64,000 bases of DNA from Dermacentor variabilis (GCF_050947875.1 NC_134573.1:36209115-36273114), one strand, 5' to 3'. Counted from the first letter of the stretch, positions 42,946-55,126 are shown. Made by a program: numbers and translations. The notes: generated by a model not told the origin, from the letters alone.

Positions 42946-44515
42946 GGTACAGTTGACATGTTGCTAAAATTGGACGTAAAAATGTCTCCTGGTCCTGACA
43001 AAATACTGAATGAGTATTTAAAGCGATACTGTGAATGGATTGCATGCTTCTTGGTTAAAATTCTTTCTCTGTCATTAATAAACGGTGCATTACCAAGTCA
43101 ATGGTTATTAGCGAGGATTGTGCCTGCTTATAAGGCTGGAGACAGGCTAGACATTGGGAACTACCGTCCGATATCCATAACTTGTACGGCTTGCAAAATC
43201 TTAGAGCGTATAATTTGTAAGCAGTTAGTAGAATACATTGAAAACAATAACATTTTTTACAACAAACAACACGGTTTTCGAAGGCGTCTGTCAACTGTCA
43301 CGCAATACACAGTATTGCAGAGGCCCTTAATATTCGCGAACAAGTTGATGTCATCGCTCTGGATTTATCAAAGGCATTTGATAGGGTTAGCCATAGCAAG
43401 CTAATTGAAAAGCTTTATGGGTATAATGTAAATTGAAAAATTATTGAGTGGATCGATGCTTACTTACACAACCAAAAACAGTTTGTTGAAATAAATGGCG
43501 AGTTCTCCTCTTTCCTTTCTGGATCATCAGGTGTACCTCAGGGGTCGGTTTTGGGTCCAATTTTGTTCCTACTATATATTAATGATATCGCAACTGACGT
43601 TAATCCTATGAGTCATGTGCGGTTGTTTGCCGATGACTGCCTCTAGTGTTGCCGCATTTAGAGTGTTACTAATCAAGAACGACTAAATGATGCTTTATGT
43701 CGAATTTAAAGCTGGTGTGAAAAATGGCGTATGCGAATCAATTTTGATAAATCTATTTGCATGACAGTTACGAATAAGAAAACTCCATTGAGGTTTTCGT
43801 ACGCTGCAAATAATAATGTAATTAAGAGTTCCACAAAGCTGAAATACCTTGACGTAACAATCACTAGTAACCTCAACTGCAATGAACACGTCGAAATCAT
43901 ATGTGGATCTGCGCAGCGCAAACTTGGTTTGTTACGGCGTAGATTAAGAAATGCTGCACCAGATATTAAACTTGGGGCATACACTACCATTGTTAGACCA
44001 AATTTAGAGTATGCTTGTATAATTTGGGACCCTCATCAACAACACATAACAGATAAATTAGAGAGCAGTCAGCGAGTGGAGGTTAGGTTTATTTTTTCTG
44101 ATTACGACAAAACTCACTCGGTATACTCCATGCTCGTCAGGGCTGGTCTCACTACGTTGGCTGTACACATGAAAATCACACGCCTTAAGTTTTTATATCA
44201 ACTCTACAACAATAACCTGAACCTGAATTCCAGTTTGTATTTGAAGTCTCCTGGAAGGGTTTCACCACGAACGAATCATAATTACGCTATAATGCCTTAT
44301 GTGCTAAGAGTTCATGACTTTAAGCACTCTTTCATTGGCAAGACAATTTTTGAGTGGAATAACTTGAATTCTTGTGTGTTTCCGAGCAATAACATGGTTG
44401 ACTCTTTTGAAGAAAACTTGACTGCGTTCTTTGCGTAAACTTTGTGCTCTGTATTCCCGCCCTGTAACAGCCCGGCAGGGCTCACAGTATTGGAAATAAA
44501 TAACAATAATTCAAC
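42946..44515 (+). mobile_element. CR1-like LINE, 5' truncated
   Basis: The plus strand reads DVKMSPGPDKILNEYL, PSQWLLARIVPAYKAGDR, NYRPISITCTACKILERI, then after frameshifts ALDLSKAFDRVSHSKLIEK near 43360, SGVPQGSVLGPILFLLYIND near 43530 and VRLFADDCL near 43620, then a last frame 43731-44438 with TKLKYLDVTI, CGSAQRKLGLLRRRLRNAAP, RPNLEYACIIWDPH and IFEWNNLNS. It ends in a short AATAAATAAC repeat tail. Three breaks are visible; the catalytic Asp residues are all present. The tail and motif set fit the CR1/Jockey group. Confidence 0.8.
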
Positions 44516-44594
44516 TCAAGGATAAGAGTTATGTTATGGGTAGCAGACAATTTTTTAAAAGTCCGTAAAACAAAAAAAAATATCCGGCTGTATG

Positions 44595-44880
44595 TATTTT
44601 TCTGATGCTTTGCCCGGGCTCAGACACCAACATTTTATTCAGCTGGGCCCACTCGGACTAGTACTATGACTCACCAATATTTTACGTAGCCACACCTACT
44701 TCAGTTTAGGCATATAAAACGTATACTAAGCCTATCTGAGTCATACTCACACTCCCTCTCGGCCCAAGATAACGTCCGACCATTCCCTTACAGCCCCACT
44801 GAAGTGCCATGAACGTCACATTCATGGGTCGATCGGACTCTGAGTGAGTTTGAGTGAGCGGACTTATGAGTTCTTCCGCC
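44595..44880 (+). repeat. Degenerate tandem repeat, relative of 35040-35330
   Basis: Words GGGCTCAGACACC, CCCACTCGGACTAG, TGACTCACCAAT, GACTCTGAGTGAG and TTTGAGTGAGCGGAC recur with irregular spacing. Composition and words are like those at 35040-35330. Confidence 0.4.
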
Positions 44881-46372
44881 CATGCAATAAGTGAAATATT
44901 GGACAGGGAAACATGTTTAAATGACTGGGGAGACAAGGTACATTAAGAATGAAAAAAATCAAGCGTTGCGGTATGGAGACATTAATATTAGCAAAAATAT
45001 ACAGACAACAGTTGGCAAGCAAGGACAATCACAAGAATATAGTAGTTAAACAGTTATAAAGAGCATAAACAGCACATATTAGGTTGAAGGGCAATCAGGA
45101 GACAACAAGGAAAGATGTGCACCCTGTAAGCCAGTATACACACACGAGTACATTCGTGCAAGTGCGTTCAGGATAAGCGAAATACAGCAACAGCTTCTAT
45201 CGGATCATTCCCACGATTACCAGCAAGCTAGCGTTAACTGAAATGAGGGGGTTATTTTCGAGGAGAGAACTGGTACAACAGCGGCACACTTGGACTAGAG
45301 CCAGTGGCTTACACACGAAGATAGTCTCCATCAAGTCTACGTTCATCGGAGACAAATTTTGCACCTAATTCTCAAGCTATCGCATGCTTTGGGCACAACA
45401 CCGTGCGCAAAGCATGCATGTAGGTGAAAAAGTGTTGGCAAAAGTGTTGGTGCAAAAGAAATCCTCAGCATACTCCTTTTTCACACTTGTGTACATCGGC
45501 GGTGGCTGATTATCTGGCTTGTGAACAGGACAGCGGTTCATTTCAATTCGGTCGGGCTTTATCTGCAATTGCAAATGCGTCTCTTTGCATAAGCCATTTC
45601 TTGCTCCTGTTTTGGAAGAACTGCTTGCTATTGTCCAAGTGACACAAGTTCTGCTCCATGATACACAGTATTATGTAAAGGTCTCTGAGAATGCCGTACA
45701 CCTCGTAATTCAGTTACCAATTTTCTCCGGTGAAATCGAATCGACAAATTCGCTAATCTGAGGCGCGCTTGGCATGACGTTGATCATACATTACTCATTT
45801 TGATGGAATGATGTAGTGACAGAAAGGCTGCCATAAGTACGGCCCGCGCTGCGACTTCGCCGCGATGCCCTTGTCCCCTCCCCCGCACCCTTTACCTACG
45901 CTATTCATTTTCACGATATTCGCACTTCATTATCCGCCAGTGGCTTATGGTGACGGTTCGCCTGCCTTATCGATGGGTTCACTCGGTCACGAGCTGTGGC
46001 TGATAAAGTGGCATAAAATGGAGCGCGACACATCGCTACAATATCACCGCCTTGTATTGGCCTCCCCGAATAAAGCCATTTATCACACGGCCAGGCCAGC
46101 GCCTTGGCTAAGCCGCTGGTTATAAAACAGCGTCCACAAGTGTCGGTTTCAGCGTTGTGGAACCGTTATTAAAACAGAAAAGTGGATGTCACTAGGGCTG
46201 CTGCTCTCACGCTAGCTCCACGGTTCCGTTCATGGATCACCACAGTTATCGGGTCGGCAAAAATTCACCGATGATTACGATACTGTCTGATACAAACTTT
46301 GAGTGCAGCTCTACGCTTGTTTACATTTCGGGATATATTGGGTGGCGAGGACAATCTGTCTGGTGCGGCACG
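44881..46372. other. Intron sequence, nothing recognised
   Basis: No exon or repeat with defined ends. A proline-rich plus-strand frame at 45865-46125 has no supporting feature. Confidence 0.3.
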
Positions 46373-47089
46373 TTAGAAACGGAGCGAAGTGTGGCGCGAC
46401 TGCCTCGATAGTCTGCAGGTTGCTGGAGGTAGCCCGTGGGTGTTGCGTGGGCGCGATCCATGGCAGCCGGCGCAGATAAACAGACGATGCGCGCTACTTT
46501 GGCGCCATCTCGTAGCCAAGATTACCGCAGTCCGCTTGTTCCACGGCACTACTCTTTTCACGCCTTCGCCTCCTCCGCTGTCCGCCTCATACTTTCGCCG
46601 GATTCTACTCGTCCGCTTTCCTTCTCGCGCCGCGTGCGCACTTTCATCCACGACGCTCGTCCGTTTGGTTACGAGGGACAACACCGGCGCCTGCGCTCGC
46701 ACCTGCGACGGGAGTTGCGCTCTAAAATATATGTCAGCTGCACGAAGACGTTTCGGCGAAGAATCATGGTCTGCGTTGACATACACCCACCGTTTCCGTA
46801 ACTGCTGTGCTTCACTAAAAGCGTTCTGTGAATTCCTGAATAGGCAGAGTGTGAAGAGTCGCTGTTGTGGCCAGTGGCCTTCAGCATTAGCACTGTTGCA
46901 AGAACATATCGATGGTGGCCACCACGCTCGGATATAGCGATAATTTTTTCTATAGCCGGCGAGCAACAGAAGAGTGCATTGGATTGAAAAATAAATGCCG
47001 ATGTAGCTGTAGAGGAGAGGCCCTGCAGCAGAAGAGCGAAATATGATATGAGCCTGACCTATAGGCTTGTTAGCTGCAAAGCTGTCCAA
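46373..47089 (-). other. Uncharacterised open frame, 238 codons, open on both strands
   Basis: This is one of the longest intact frames in the window, yet the opposite strand is also open for 182 codons (46389-46937). It is rich in Arg and Ser and contains no domain that I recognise (QLRKRWVYVNADHDS, EADSGGGEGVKRVVPWN). The GC-rich, CpG-containing composition lowers the stop frequency by chance. A worn repeat with no current protein function is the most likely explanation; a lineage-specific gene cannot be excluded. Confidence 0.3.
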
Positions 47090-47878
47090 CGAATGTTTAT
47101 ATGCATCTGGAGAACGGGCCCATAAGTACCCGCGACCATTGTTCCTTCAACTGATCGAAATACTAAACTGCAGTACTGGCAGCGTGGGCTGTAATGGTGA
47201 ATTCATGCGGCAGAATGGTGAGACCCGGTGCCTCGCACGTAGTCTGGGTATCTTGGCTCAAATAGATTGCAGATAAGTTAGAATGTACGTATCCATGCGC
47301 TGTTTAGTGTTTCCGAGAAATAAGACTTTAGCGCGATATTGTATTAGCGTCTGCTCGGTTTATGCTTCGATCATCCATGTTCGTTTTACACCCTATATAT
47401 TCATCACATCAACTCTTCAGACTCGGTGATCAAGCTTCAGAATAAACTTAGGGGTTCGGCAGAAAAGAAAGAAAGAAATATCTTTACTGTCACCTGCAGC
47501 GGCAAGCAAGCCCCCCTCCCCCCCCACCAATCCGTCCTCCAGTCCCGCCACTCCTCGTTCGTGCAACGTGGCGAGCTTTTGTTTTTAACAATAAAAAAAT
47601 TACCGACGATTACGTTACTTCCTAATGCGAAATTTGAGCGCAGCAAATAAGCTGTTTCACCTTTTGGATAGATTGAGGCAAAGAAATCGAGCAACACATG
47701 TATGCGCTATCACATAATTTTTTTTTTATTTTTCACACGTATTCCTTTAACAAAGACTCCACTAACAGTTCTTGACAGTCATGAAGGAAGCTTTGTGGTC
47801 GGAGAAATAGACTGATATATGTTCGACTTGGTACACCAATGCTTGATTCTCAAAGACGAGATCTATACAAGTGCCTCG
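47090..47878. other. Intron spacer with a poly-C run and a short repeat
   Basis: A run CCCCCCTCCCCCCCC is at about 47510-47528. The segment 47590-47655 is related to 5736-5800 (CGAAATTTGAGCGC). Nothing coding is supported. Confidence 0.35.
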
Positions 47879-48110
47879 CGAGGTTGCCACAGCCGTGGGG
47901 GAAGCAGAGGCTAAGCGCCGCCGCCGAGAAGACCCTGCCGTTCGCGCCGCCGAAGCGGAGGCTCATCGCCGCCGTCGAGAGCAACCAGCAGTAAGCGAGG
48001 CTGAAGCAGAAGCTCATCGCCGCCGCCGAGAAGACCCTGCAGTTCGCGCCGCCGAAGCGGAGGCTCATCGCCGCCGTCGAGAGCAACCAGCAGTAAGCGG
48101 AAGCGGAGGG
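47879..48110 (+). repeat. Minisatellite, 51/102-bp units, open frame of EAEA-RRRR repeats
   Basis: The unit of 51 bases alternates between two variants, giving a higher-order period of 102 bases (for example GAGAAGACCCTG at 47926 and 48028). It is read without stops on the plus strand as AEAEAHRRRREDPAVRA and AEAEAHRRRREQPAVSE. Such arginine-rich repeats are common in transposon-derived frames of arthropods. No start or splice signal gives it gene status; the frame ends at 48179. Confidence 0.75.
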
Positions 48111-48420
48111 GGGCGGCGTGTACACCCAGCGGCAAACGATGGGGGCAGAAGCGCGCGCAGCAAGCGGACAACACGATAAAGGGAGGAGGGAAGAGATAGC
48201 AGCGACTGACTGATGCCGCTGACGGCGATAGTGAGTCAACCCCAGCTATCCGCCACACAAGAACAGGGGGGGGGGACCCTTTCCTCCTCTTTCTGCATGG
48301 CGGCGACGGTGTTCTATGCAGTCACGTTATCTTGACTCTCTAGCGGCGTCAGCGGCATCCAGCGGTATCAGTCGGTCGCTGCTAGCGCTGGGGGGATGAA
48401 AGGGGGGCGGAGCTGGTTAC

Positions 48421-48455
48421 GAGGCCGACGACGACGCCGACGACGACGACGACGC
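48421..48455 (+). repeat. GAC/ACG trinucleotide microsatellite
   Basis: Nearly pure GAC-type triplets with two interruptions. They create arginine-rich and valine-rich chance frames on both strands. Confidence 0.8.
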
Positions 48456-48953
48456 GAAACCCAGGAACGGACGCCAAAGAGCTGCGCTCTAAAATACCGG
48501 TTCTGGCTAAAACTAAGTTGTTGCGAGATCCGCCTTCGAGGCTCACTGACCGAACAGACAACATCCTTCATCCTGTTTTGTGCACTATACTATATTTAGA
48601 GCGGCTCTGGTGACGCGTCCTCGAATAAGCCGCATTACGCTTTCTACAGCGTAGCTGTCTATGTCTAAGATCAGGCGGATCGCGTCCGCGCATAGATCAA
48701 CAATTTCTCATGCGTGGGCAGATGCCGAACGTAGTGCAATGCAGGGCCGACCCGTAGCGGACGTGCAGTTCACCATTAAGGGGCCCACATACAGCTTCGT
48801 TAGTCATTCTTCTTCACAGAGGGGAAGGGCAGTGACTGTTTGTGCCACGTGCTCTGTAATGTTTAAGTTCCTGATAACGTAACCCTTTTTTCTACCTCTT
48901 ATACCTACCCTTAATATAGCTGTTTTGCGCGTCTCACGTAATACAACAGTATT

Positions 48954-49190
48954 AAAATTAAATTCTAGGATTTTACGTGCCAAAACCACTTTCTGATTAT
49001 GAGGCACGCCGTAGTGAGGGGCTCCGGAAATTTCGACCACCTGGGGTTCTTTAACGTGCACCTAAATCTAAGTACACGGGTGGTTTCGCATTTCGCCCCC
49101 ATCGAAATGCGGCCGCCGTGGCCGAGATTCGATCCCGCGACCTCGTGCTCAGCAGCCTAACACCATAGCCACTGAGCAACCACGGCGGGT
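48954..49190 (-). mobile_element. tRNA-derived SINE, Ruka-like, minus strand
   Basis: This is the second copy of the SINE at 36954-37194, inverted, with TCGACCACCTGGGGTTCTTT (the inverse of the body word) and ATTCGATCCCGCGACC as the inverse of the B box. It is flanked by the 12-bp duplication TACAACAGTATT (48942-48953 and 49191-49202), which is perfect. It ends fewer than 100 bases from the donor of the first VWA exon. Confidence 0.87.
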
Positions 49191-49283
49191 TACAACAGTA
49201 TTCTTGTAGGTATTTATGTATAGATTCTTTAGACAAGAAATTTACTGGCTTAATCCTTATAGAAGATGGGCCAATGCCTATAC

Positions 49284-49525
49284 CTTTCGCGTAATGGCCT
49301 TTGCAAGGTTGACTCCCGTGCGAAAGTTCTTCTCTCCGATGCTGCTGGAAGCGTCGAAGAGGAAGTAAATATAATATTTCTTAACCCCCGGAGCGTCCAG
49401 ATAAAGTGTCCGGCCCTCGGCAAGGCGATGGTCCACAACACTCTCGTTGTAACTTTCCCTGATTTCATTTGTTTTTCCTGTGAACGTATCACGCACATCC
49501 GGGGTCTTGTCAAAGTAGAACTTGC
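49284..49525 (-). CDS. Complement factor B/C2-like gene, exon with start of VWA domain
   Basis: First recognisable exon of the minus-strand complement factor B/C2-like gene. The acceptor is a pyrimidine-rich tract ending CTCGCAG, and the donor is AAG|GTATAG. It enters in phase 1 and leaves in phase 0, giving 80 codons plus a split Gly. Residues 1-50 form the linker that in factor B joins the last sushi domain to the VWA domain; the stretch FYFDKTPDV resembles the family's post-sushi segment. Then comes YYIYFLFDASSSIG, the first VWA beta strand with the DxSxS metal site (MIDAS), and a helix ending NLAKAITRK. There is a possible N-glycosylation site in YNESV. In the family this domain binds the C3b-like partner through Mg2+. 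A SINE lies less than 100 bp downstream. Assignment to VWA is firm; assignment to C2/Bf rests on the whole exon chain. Upstream sushi exons were not found in the window. Confidence 0.85.
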
Positions 49526-51639
49526 CTGCGAGGAGATGACATACATTAATCGAAGCAAAATACGCGTACCGTATTGGAAATATACACATAAAAAAGAGAC
49601 CTCGGTAATGTACACAGTACTGCAGCGTACTCTGTGTATCGGTGCTACCATAAAGCACATAACTTACTGATGTGAACCAAACTAACATGCCGCGAATGCT
49701 GCGGAGACAGTCTCGCGTTTGGGTGAAAAAATGCTATGAAAAAAATGCTCGGTCGGTCGGCCAGTTGGTCGGTTGAAGAATCAATGAACTTGCCTGTCAT
49801 TCATATAACGTTTCAAGAAACAACCATGAGGACACAGTGCTTGCGTGCGCATACAATAACATCAAGAAAACAACATGGAAATGTAAACACAAAGAACAGA
49901 ATAAAAAGAATCAGTATGAAAAGTGCACATACAAAAGAGACACAAGGTAAATACAATAGAAAAAGGACGTTGCAGCATTTGTCACACTATGAAACGCCAA
50001 TGTCAAGCTCAGAAAAGAGCAACGATAGTCGGTCAAACCGAGAAGTTCATGGGAGGGGAAGATACCGTGAAACAGCACGGAAAGAAACAGGTCAGCGCAA
50101 TTACACCCGAAGCGAAGTAGGGGCACTGAATCCAACAGTGCTTGAACGAGGGCCGGTGTCGGTGTTAGCGAAGCGGGGATTATGTGCACGTCAAAAACGT
50201 TTCTGGACAGGACCTATAACGTTCGATCCTAGAAAGACATTCCACACGACCGACACGTATCTGAGTTCTGGAAGACCGAAAGTTGTGTTCATCATGCAAA
50301 ACTTTCTAGTGAATGGAGCTATGTTGATAGTCTGCGAGTTTAGCCCAGAAAGCACATGTCCGGCTGTCACGGTGAGGCATTATTCGATTCGGCGAAGCAC
50401 CGACCAACGGGCGCCAAAAGTGTCGTAGTAATAGGTACCGACGAGCAAGACGGGTATTGCCGGCCACTCGGGCAAGCGGCCGAAAGAAGTCGAAGGCAGT
50501 TTGAGAGATTATCCGCTTTTTATTGTCGGCGCGACCGTGACGCCCCGACAGCTTTCTTTAGGAACCCCTGTGTATTCTCTGCCCTGCGCCTGCATTGAGA
50601 AGCTGACTAAGATGGCGGAGGTGCGAATACTCCGAAATATGTGGTGTGTCTGTGCAAGCCTGTGTCCACGAAGTGCTGTCAGTGTATGTGCGCCGACAGC
50701 GCCGTTCACCAGCTGCCATCGTTTCTCCTGTGTTTGTGAAGGAACAATGCAGGCCCGCCCCGGACTTAAAGGTGTGCGTGCGTGCTGCAATACGAGTGTG
50801 CAACCTCTAAATGCTGGGAGGAATCAACCGTTCCCTCGCCCCTAAATAAATGGGGCGCGACCAAGAACTGGGGAGGAGCCGGTGTCCAATTCGGTGAACT
50901 TAATTTATTGGTACGTCACCAATATCTGCCGTTCCCCGACACAGGGAACTAGGGAAAGAAGAAATTATTTAAATGCAGGTTTTAGACCGAGCTGGGCACT
51001 CTAGAGTCTACAAGCTGAGCCTCCAATCTGCTGAAAAGCGTAAAGGAGCTAGTGCCTTCCAGCATCGCCCGGGCTGCCTAGCCGCGTCTGAACTGTGAGT
51101 TACTAGTTGGCGTAGGAGACGACAAACTAACGTCTGCAACGAAGCTCACGGTAGTTCCCCTCAAGTTAGCTCAACCTGCTCGAGGGAACACGTCAGACCT
51201 AGACTCCCGGGAAACCCAGCCGCGTAATCGCATCCACCGCAACGAGATCGGCTTGCCAGCGTTCTTCGGGAAAGCTCTGCCGTCGACTACACGCTTTATT
51301 AACTTGCTGCTGCTACTCGGCCATGCGTATGCCATCATCTGCTTTCTTTTGAACTCTGTTTAGTTGACCACCGTTAAGTGTGTTTTGTGTAGTGTTAATT
51401 TCTATATTTACTGTTAACTGTTTGTTGTATTTCTTTTCCATTCATCATTGATATAGATTAAGCGCATGTGTGTTAGTGTGCTTGTGTTTTTTTGTTTCTT
51501 TTAATCTTTGTGTCATTGTCAGTCAATAATTTTTTTTCTCTCTCTCCCGACTCTGACTCATTCGCTGTGTTCGCATGAGTACAGAAAGACCAACCGGCTT
51601 GTATACCCCATCAACGACTTCGCGCCGACGGCGAACGGG
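49526..51639. other. Upstream of the first VWA exon found; no sushi exon seen
   Basis: A 230-codon plus-strand frame at 49736-50428 is rich in Arg, Thr and Ser with no known domain. From about 50850 to 51660 the sequence looks like an LTR or untranslated part (long pyrimidine tract TTTTTTTTCTCTCTCTC at 51531-51547, end GAGAAGCCGTGACA), but no partner copy is in the window. The sushi-domain exons expected for a C2/Bf gene were not found on the minus strand here. Confidence 0.3.
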
Positions 51640-52716
51640 TGAGAAGCCGTGACAACAGCATTGCAAAGTGTTTGGTGTGAGCGAAAACGTGTAAGGTTCT
51701 GTTATAGAACACACCGTAATCACTTCCCTCCCAGACATTACACATTGCTACAGAATCTACAAAATATGGAAAATAAATGCTGCTGTATGGAGCGAAGCTT
51801 ATAATTTTTGTCTTAGGAGCATTAAACGAGAGGTGATTATATGTCAACCATACAGAAAAAGAATAAAAGGTCAGACCGTTGGTTGTGCGGTCGCGGGCAT
51901 TATGTCTTTCCTTTAAAATATTTATGTCAGTAACATATATAGAGAAAATAATCCCGAATAGCAGCAAAGAGGTCATAAGTACTAATATTAAAATGAGTGG
52001 TGCAAACACTGATTCTTGAGGGACGCCGCTAGTTGCCATGTACAAAGTACACGTACATTTGTGCGATGTACTACATATACAAATGTACATGTAGGTTTGG
52101 CCATCGACGTTAACACAACATAATCTATAGGAACATAACTGCGCAAGAGGCTGACAACTGTGGAGTCAACACCGAAGTGCGCAAACTTCACCAGAAGCAA
52201 TTAGTGACGGACTACATCGAAAGGTTTGCTGAGGTCGCAATAAAGGGAGTCAACTTGCTCCTTCCGAAGTAGCGGTGGAAAATCTGCATAATGATTCTTA
52301 CGACATTTGTGATAAAGAAGCGGCCTGAGAAAAATAGCTGCTTAGTTGGAATCAATAGTTCTTCACAGTAATATACGTTATGTTGAGAAGAGCAAGCCCC
52401 AAAATTTTAAACGCATTACGGAGAACAATATCCGGCCAATAATTCCAGGCATTGGTCTTACAGCCAGATTTAAATACAGGAATGACACGAGCAGTTTTCC
52501 ACATGCAAGGGAAAGTGGAAGTAATCAACGAGTTACAAATATAGATCTGAATACTGCGCCTAATATACTGCCGTAAGCTTTTAGAGTTACGGAAGTTATG
52601 TCATCAGGACCGTAGTATAGGGAAGGCTGCAAGCGCTTAAGGCCTGCTTTCCCCTCTCTTAATTTCCGGAAGAGCTTTTGAGCCAGCAACAAAGCACTAG
52701 ACGTGGGAGCCGTCAT
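51640..52716 (-). mobile_element. CR1/Jockey-like LINE fragment, badly worn
   Basis: In minus order: LKRLQPSLYYGPDDITSVTL near 52640-52580 (the GPDxI...LK block at the start of RT), ALVAKFAHFGVDSTVVSLL-like near 52200-52150, SGVPQESVFAPLILILVL near 52030 (the GVPQGSVLGPLLF block), IYVTDINILKE near 51930, and LSFNAPKTKIISF near 51820. The catalytic YADD is not readable. The order and spacing are those of a LINE RT. Confidence 0.6.
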
Positions 52717-53954
52717 GTGCTGCCGACTGACAGCAGAGCTGAAACCTGAGTATATATTTATAAAGATGAGAAATGGGCAGCAATACAGTTCACGATGTAC
52801 TGCTTCGATTTTTACATCGTTAAATCAATCAGGCCAATATAATGTTCAAGTTTAGTAGAGCGCCCTTGTGGATACACTTCCTAATTTCTCCTGCTTGGTC
52901 AGAGGCGCTCTATTCCAATAATGAATTATGTGATTGTCGTCCAAATTATGAAAAAGTTACGAACCCTTCCCCTACCGAAAATGAGGTAAGCGAAGCTTGT
53001 CCTGCGTGCACCTGACCTTCCTCACGGTTAAGTAACCCACAGTTGACAGTGCGGTATTGCTTTAGCCTCCTGCTCCTTCAGCTCGGAGTCTTTTTCTTGT
53101 TGCTGTCGGATTGCCTGGGTTAGGGCTGGTCTAAAGCCGCGTTTATATCCCGGCGTTATCGGCGCGGGGTCTTAGAGCGTCGTTAGACACCGGGCGCCTC
53201 GGAGCCCGTTGGCCGCATCGGGTTACGTTGGCGGCGCCAATGCCTCGAACCATCCGTCGCACTGTAGACGCTGTCGTTCTCGCCAACGTCGCGTAACGTG
53301 TGCTCGCGTTCACGCTACGTCTGACTATATTTAGGCCGTAACGGCTGGAGCGGCGCGCCGGCAGCGTGCCCTCTCCGGGCGAGTTTTCGCTGCCGCTCGT
53401 CGAATGCTGCCAGTTTCTCGGGGGAATGCACAACGCGTGGCCGCCCCATCCGTTTCCCGAAAAATGAACTGAACGAAAGCGAAGCCGGCGCAGCGCACGC
53501 GAGGCCCTTTCCTGCCCTTTCTCTCCGCCGTGGGAGCGAAACGGCTCTGACTGTTTTCAGAATCGCTTCTAATGACTCACGCTCCGGGGCTGGTGCAGGT
53601 CAACTCATCAAACCGCCCTTTCCCGCAGCTTCGCTGCTCTGGGAGCAAGTAGGTTTATGTGTGACCATGAAAACGCAACTTGTGAGCCGATACAAGAAAA
53701 AAGCATTTGCAGAGAGCCCGAAATATCGGAATTCTCCTGTTTAGCCATTAGGCACAGGATTTCTGAATTTACGGCGCGCGCGATCTTTGTGCTTCAGAGT
53801 TATAAGTTCAAATGAAAACCAAAGGTTATATTTAGAGCGCTAAAGTTTTTACTAGGGAATGTATTAGTCAATAGTGCTCAAAGCAACCTCAGTAAACTGA
53901 TATATTTGGTTGTCAACCCTAGTTTTCTCTGTAACCAGTGACCAATGAATGATG
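52717..53954. other. Spacer with a CpG-rich part
   Basis: From about 53130 to 53560 the composition rises sharply in GC and CpG (CGGCGTTATCGGCGCGG, GGCGCGCCGGCAGCG) and gives chance frames. It could be an old GC-rich transposon; no promoter or exon is identifiable. Confidence 0.3.
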
Positions 53955-54240
53955 GGCAAGAGAGAGAGAAAACGAACTTTGTTCAGCGATATAATTATTC
54001 TCACAGGGGAGCCCTAGTCGAAAGGCCCGCTGGCCTTAGCCGCCCGTCTAACATGGTAGATCAGCGACTGATCGTCGGCCAGGTCAGAGCTGGACAGTCG
54101 CTCCTCACACTGCTCTGACGTGGGTTGTGCTGCGAAAACTGTGGCTTTCAGGTGCGAGGGCTGTTTTGACCAGCTTCAGGAAATGTGAAAAAGCATAGGA
54201 CTTCCTCCGCACTAGCGGCAGCAACCTCGATAGCCAATCG
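53955..54240 (-). mobile_element. Possible 3' end of an I-clade LINE with (TC)n tail
   Basis: On the minus strand it ends in TTTTCTCTCTCTC, like the tail of the LINE at 6985-7010. The similarity of tail and polarity is the only support. A worn coding frame near 54445-54170 (ATLAPPQDFQNTAPY) is not assignable. Confidence 0.3.
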
Positions 54241-55126
54241 GCAACATGGTGTGTAATCTTTTTCTCCAACTGATGATTTCCTCTCCTGATAGATGTTTAC
54301 AGGGAAAAGCGTATACTTGGGTAAAATGCTGATGGGTGAGCAAATCCCTTGCGATTGTAGGGCTATAATTTTGATAAGGAGCAGTGTTTTGGAAGTCTTG
54401 TGGTGGAGCAAGTGTCGCTGCTCGGAAAGTTGAGGCGCGAGCCATGGAGCCTGCCCTCTCATTTCGCTCGAACCCCTGGTGTACCGCGCACCAGATCTAG
54501 TGTTGGCGGGGGAAGCGATGTTGCATTACAGCGCTACAGCGTTTGGAAATTCTGCCTCGTAGTGAGAGACGACATGCGGCCTCGCATTCCGTGGCGATGG
54601 AACTGTCACGTCTTCTACATTGACCTGTGTGTATGGCCAACGCGATGACTCTGGTCTCCGGTTCTGTCGCTGAGGACACGCTGAAGAACAGCGCATTTAC
54701 CATTTCGCTGTGTTCGTTGAGCACCGCAGCGACGAAGTGCTTGTGGCCGGGGGGTTTCCTCTGTTAATCACCGTGTCTGTAGGGGGCAACGTCAACAAAG
54801 TAGACGTCCTCTCTATTCACACGACGAAGTGGTGCTGTTAGCCACGCTGTACGAGCCCTACGTCTCCCCTCGTGAGGCTGTGAATGCATGTTACTCGGCA
54901 AAGGGGCCACATATTAGCGATCCCTGTCTGAAGGATCATGTTCCTCGAGCTCCTTTCCGACGTGCTGCGGGTGGGGCGGTATGCCAATCCTGTTTAGTAT
55001 GTCTCGACCCGGCGTAGTCCTGCTGAGTTTCTCGCACTGAGTGATCAGAGTTGCCGCAGCGAATTCACTGTAGGTATTGCAAACGCTCAGAACAAAACTT
55101 TTCCGTTGATGTGTCTCGGGGAAGGC

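Noticed and set aside
46389..46937. 182-codon plus-strand frame.
   Set aside because: Opposite-strand shadow of the 238-codon frame; no domain on either strand.
48382..48599. Arg-rich and Val-rich frames across the GAC microsatellite.
   Set aside because: Produced by the triplet repeat in several frames; no start, splice or domain support.
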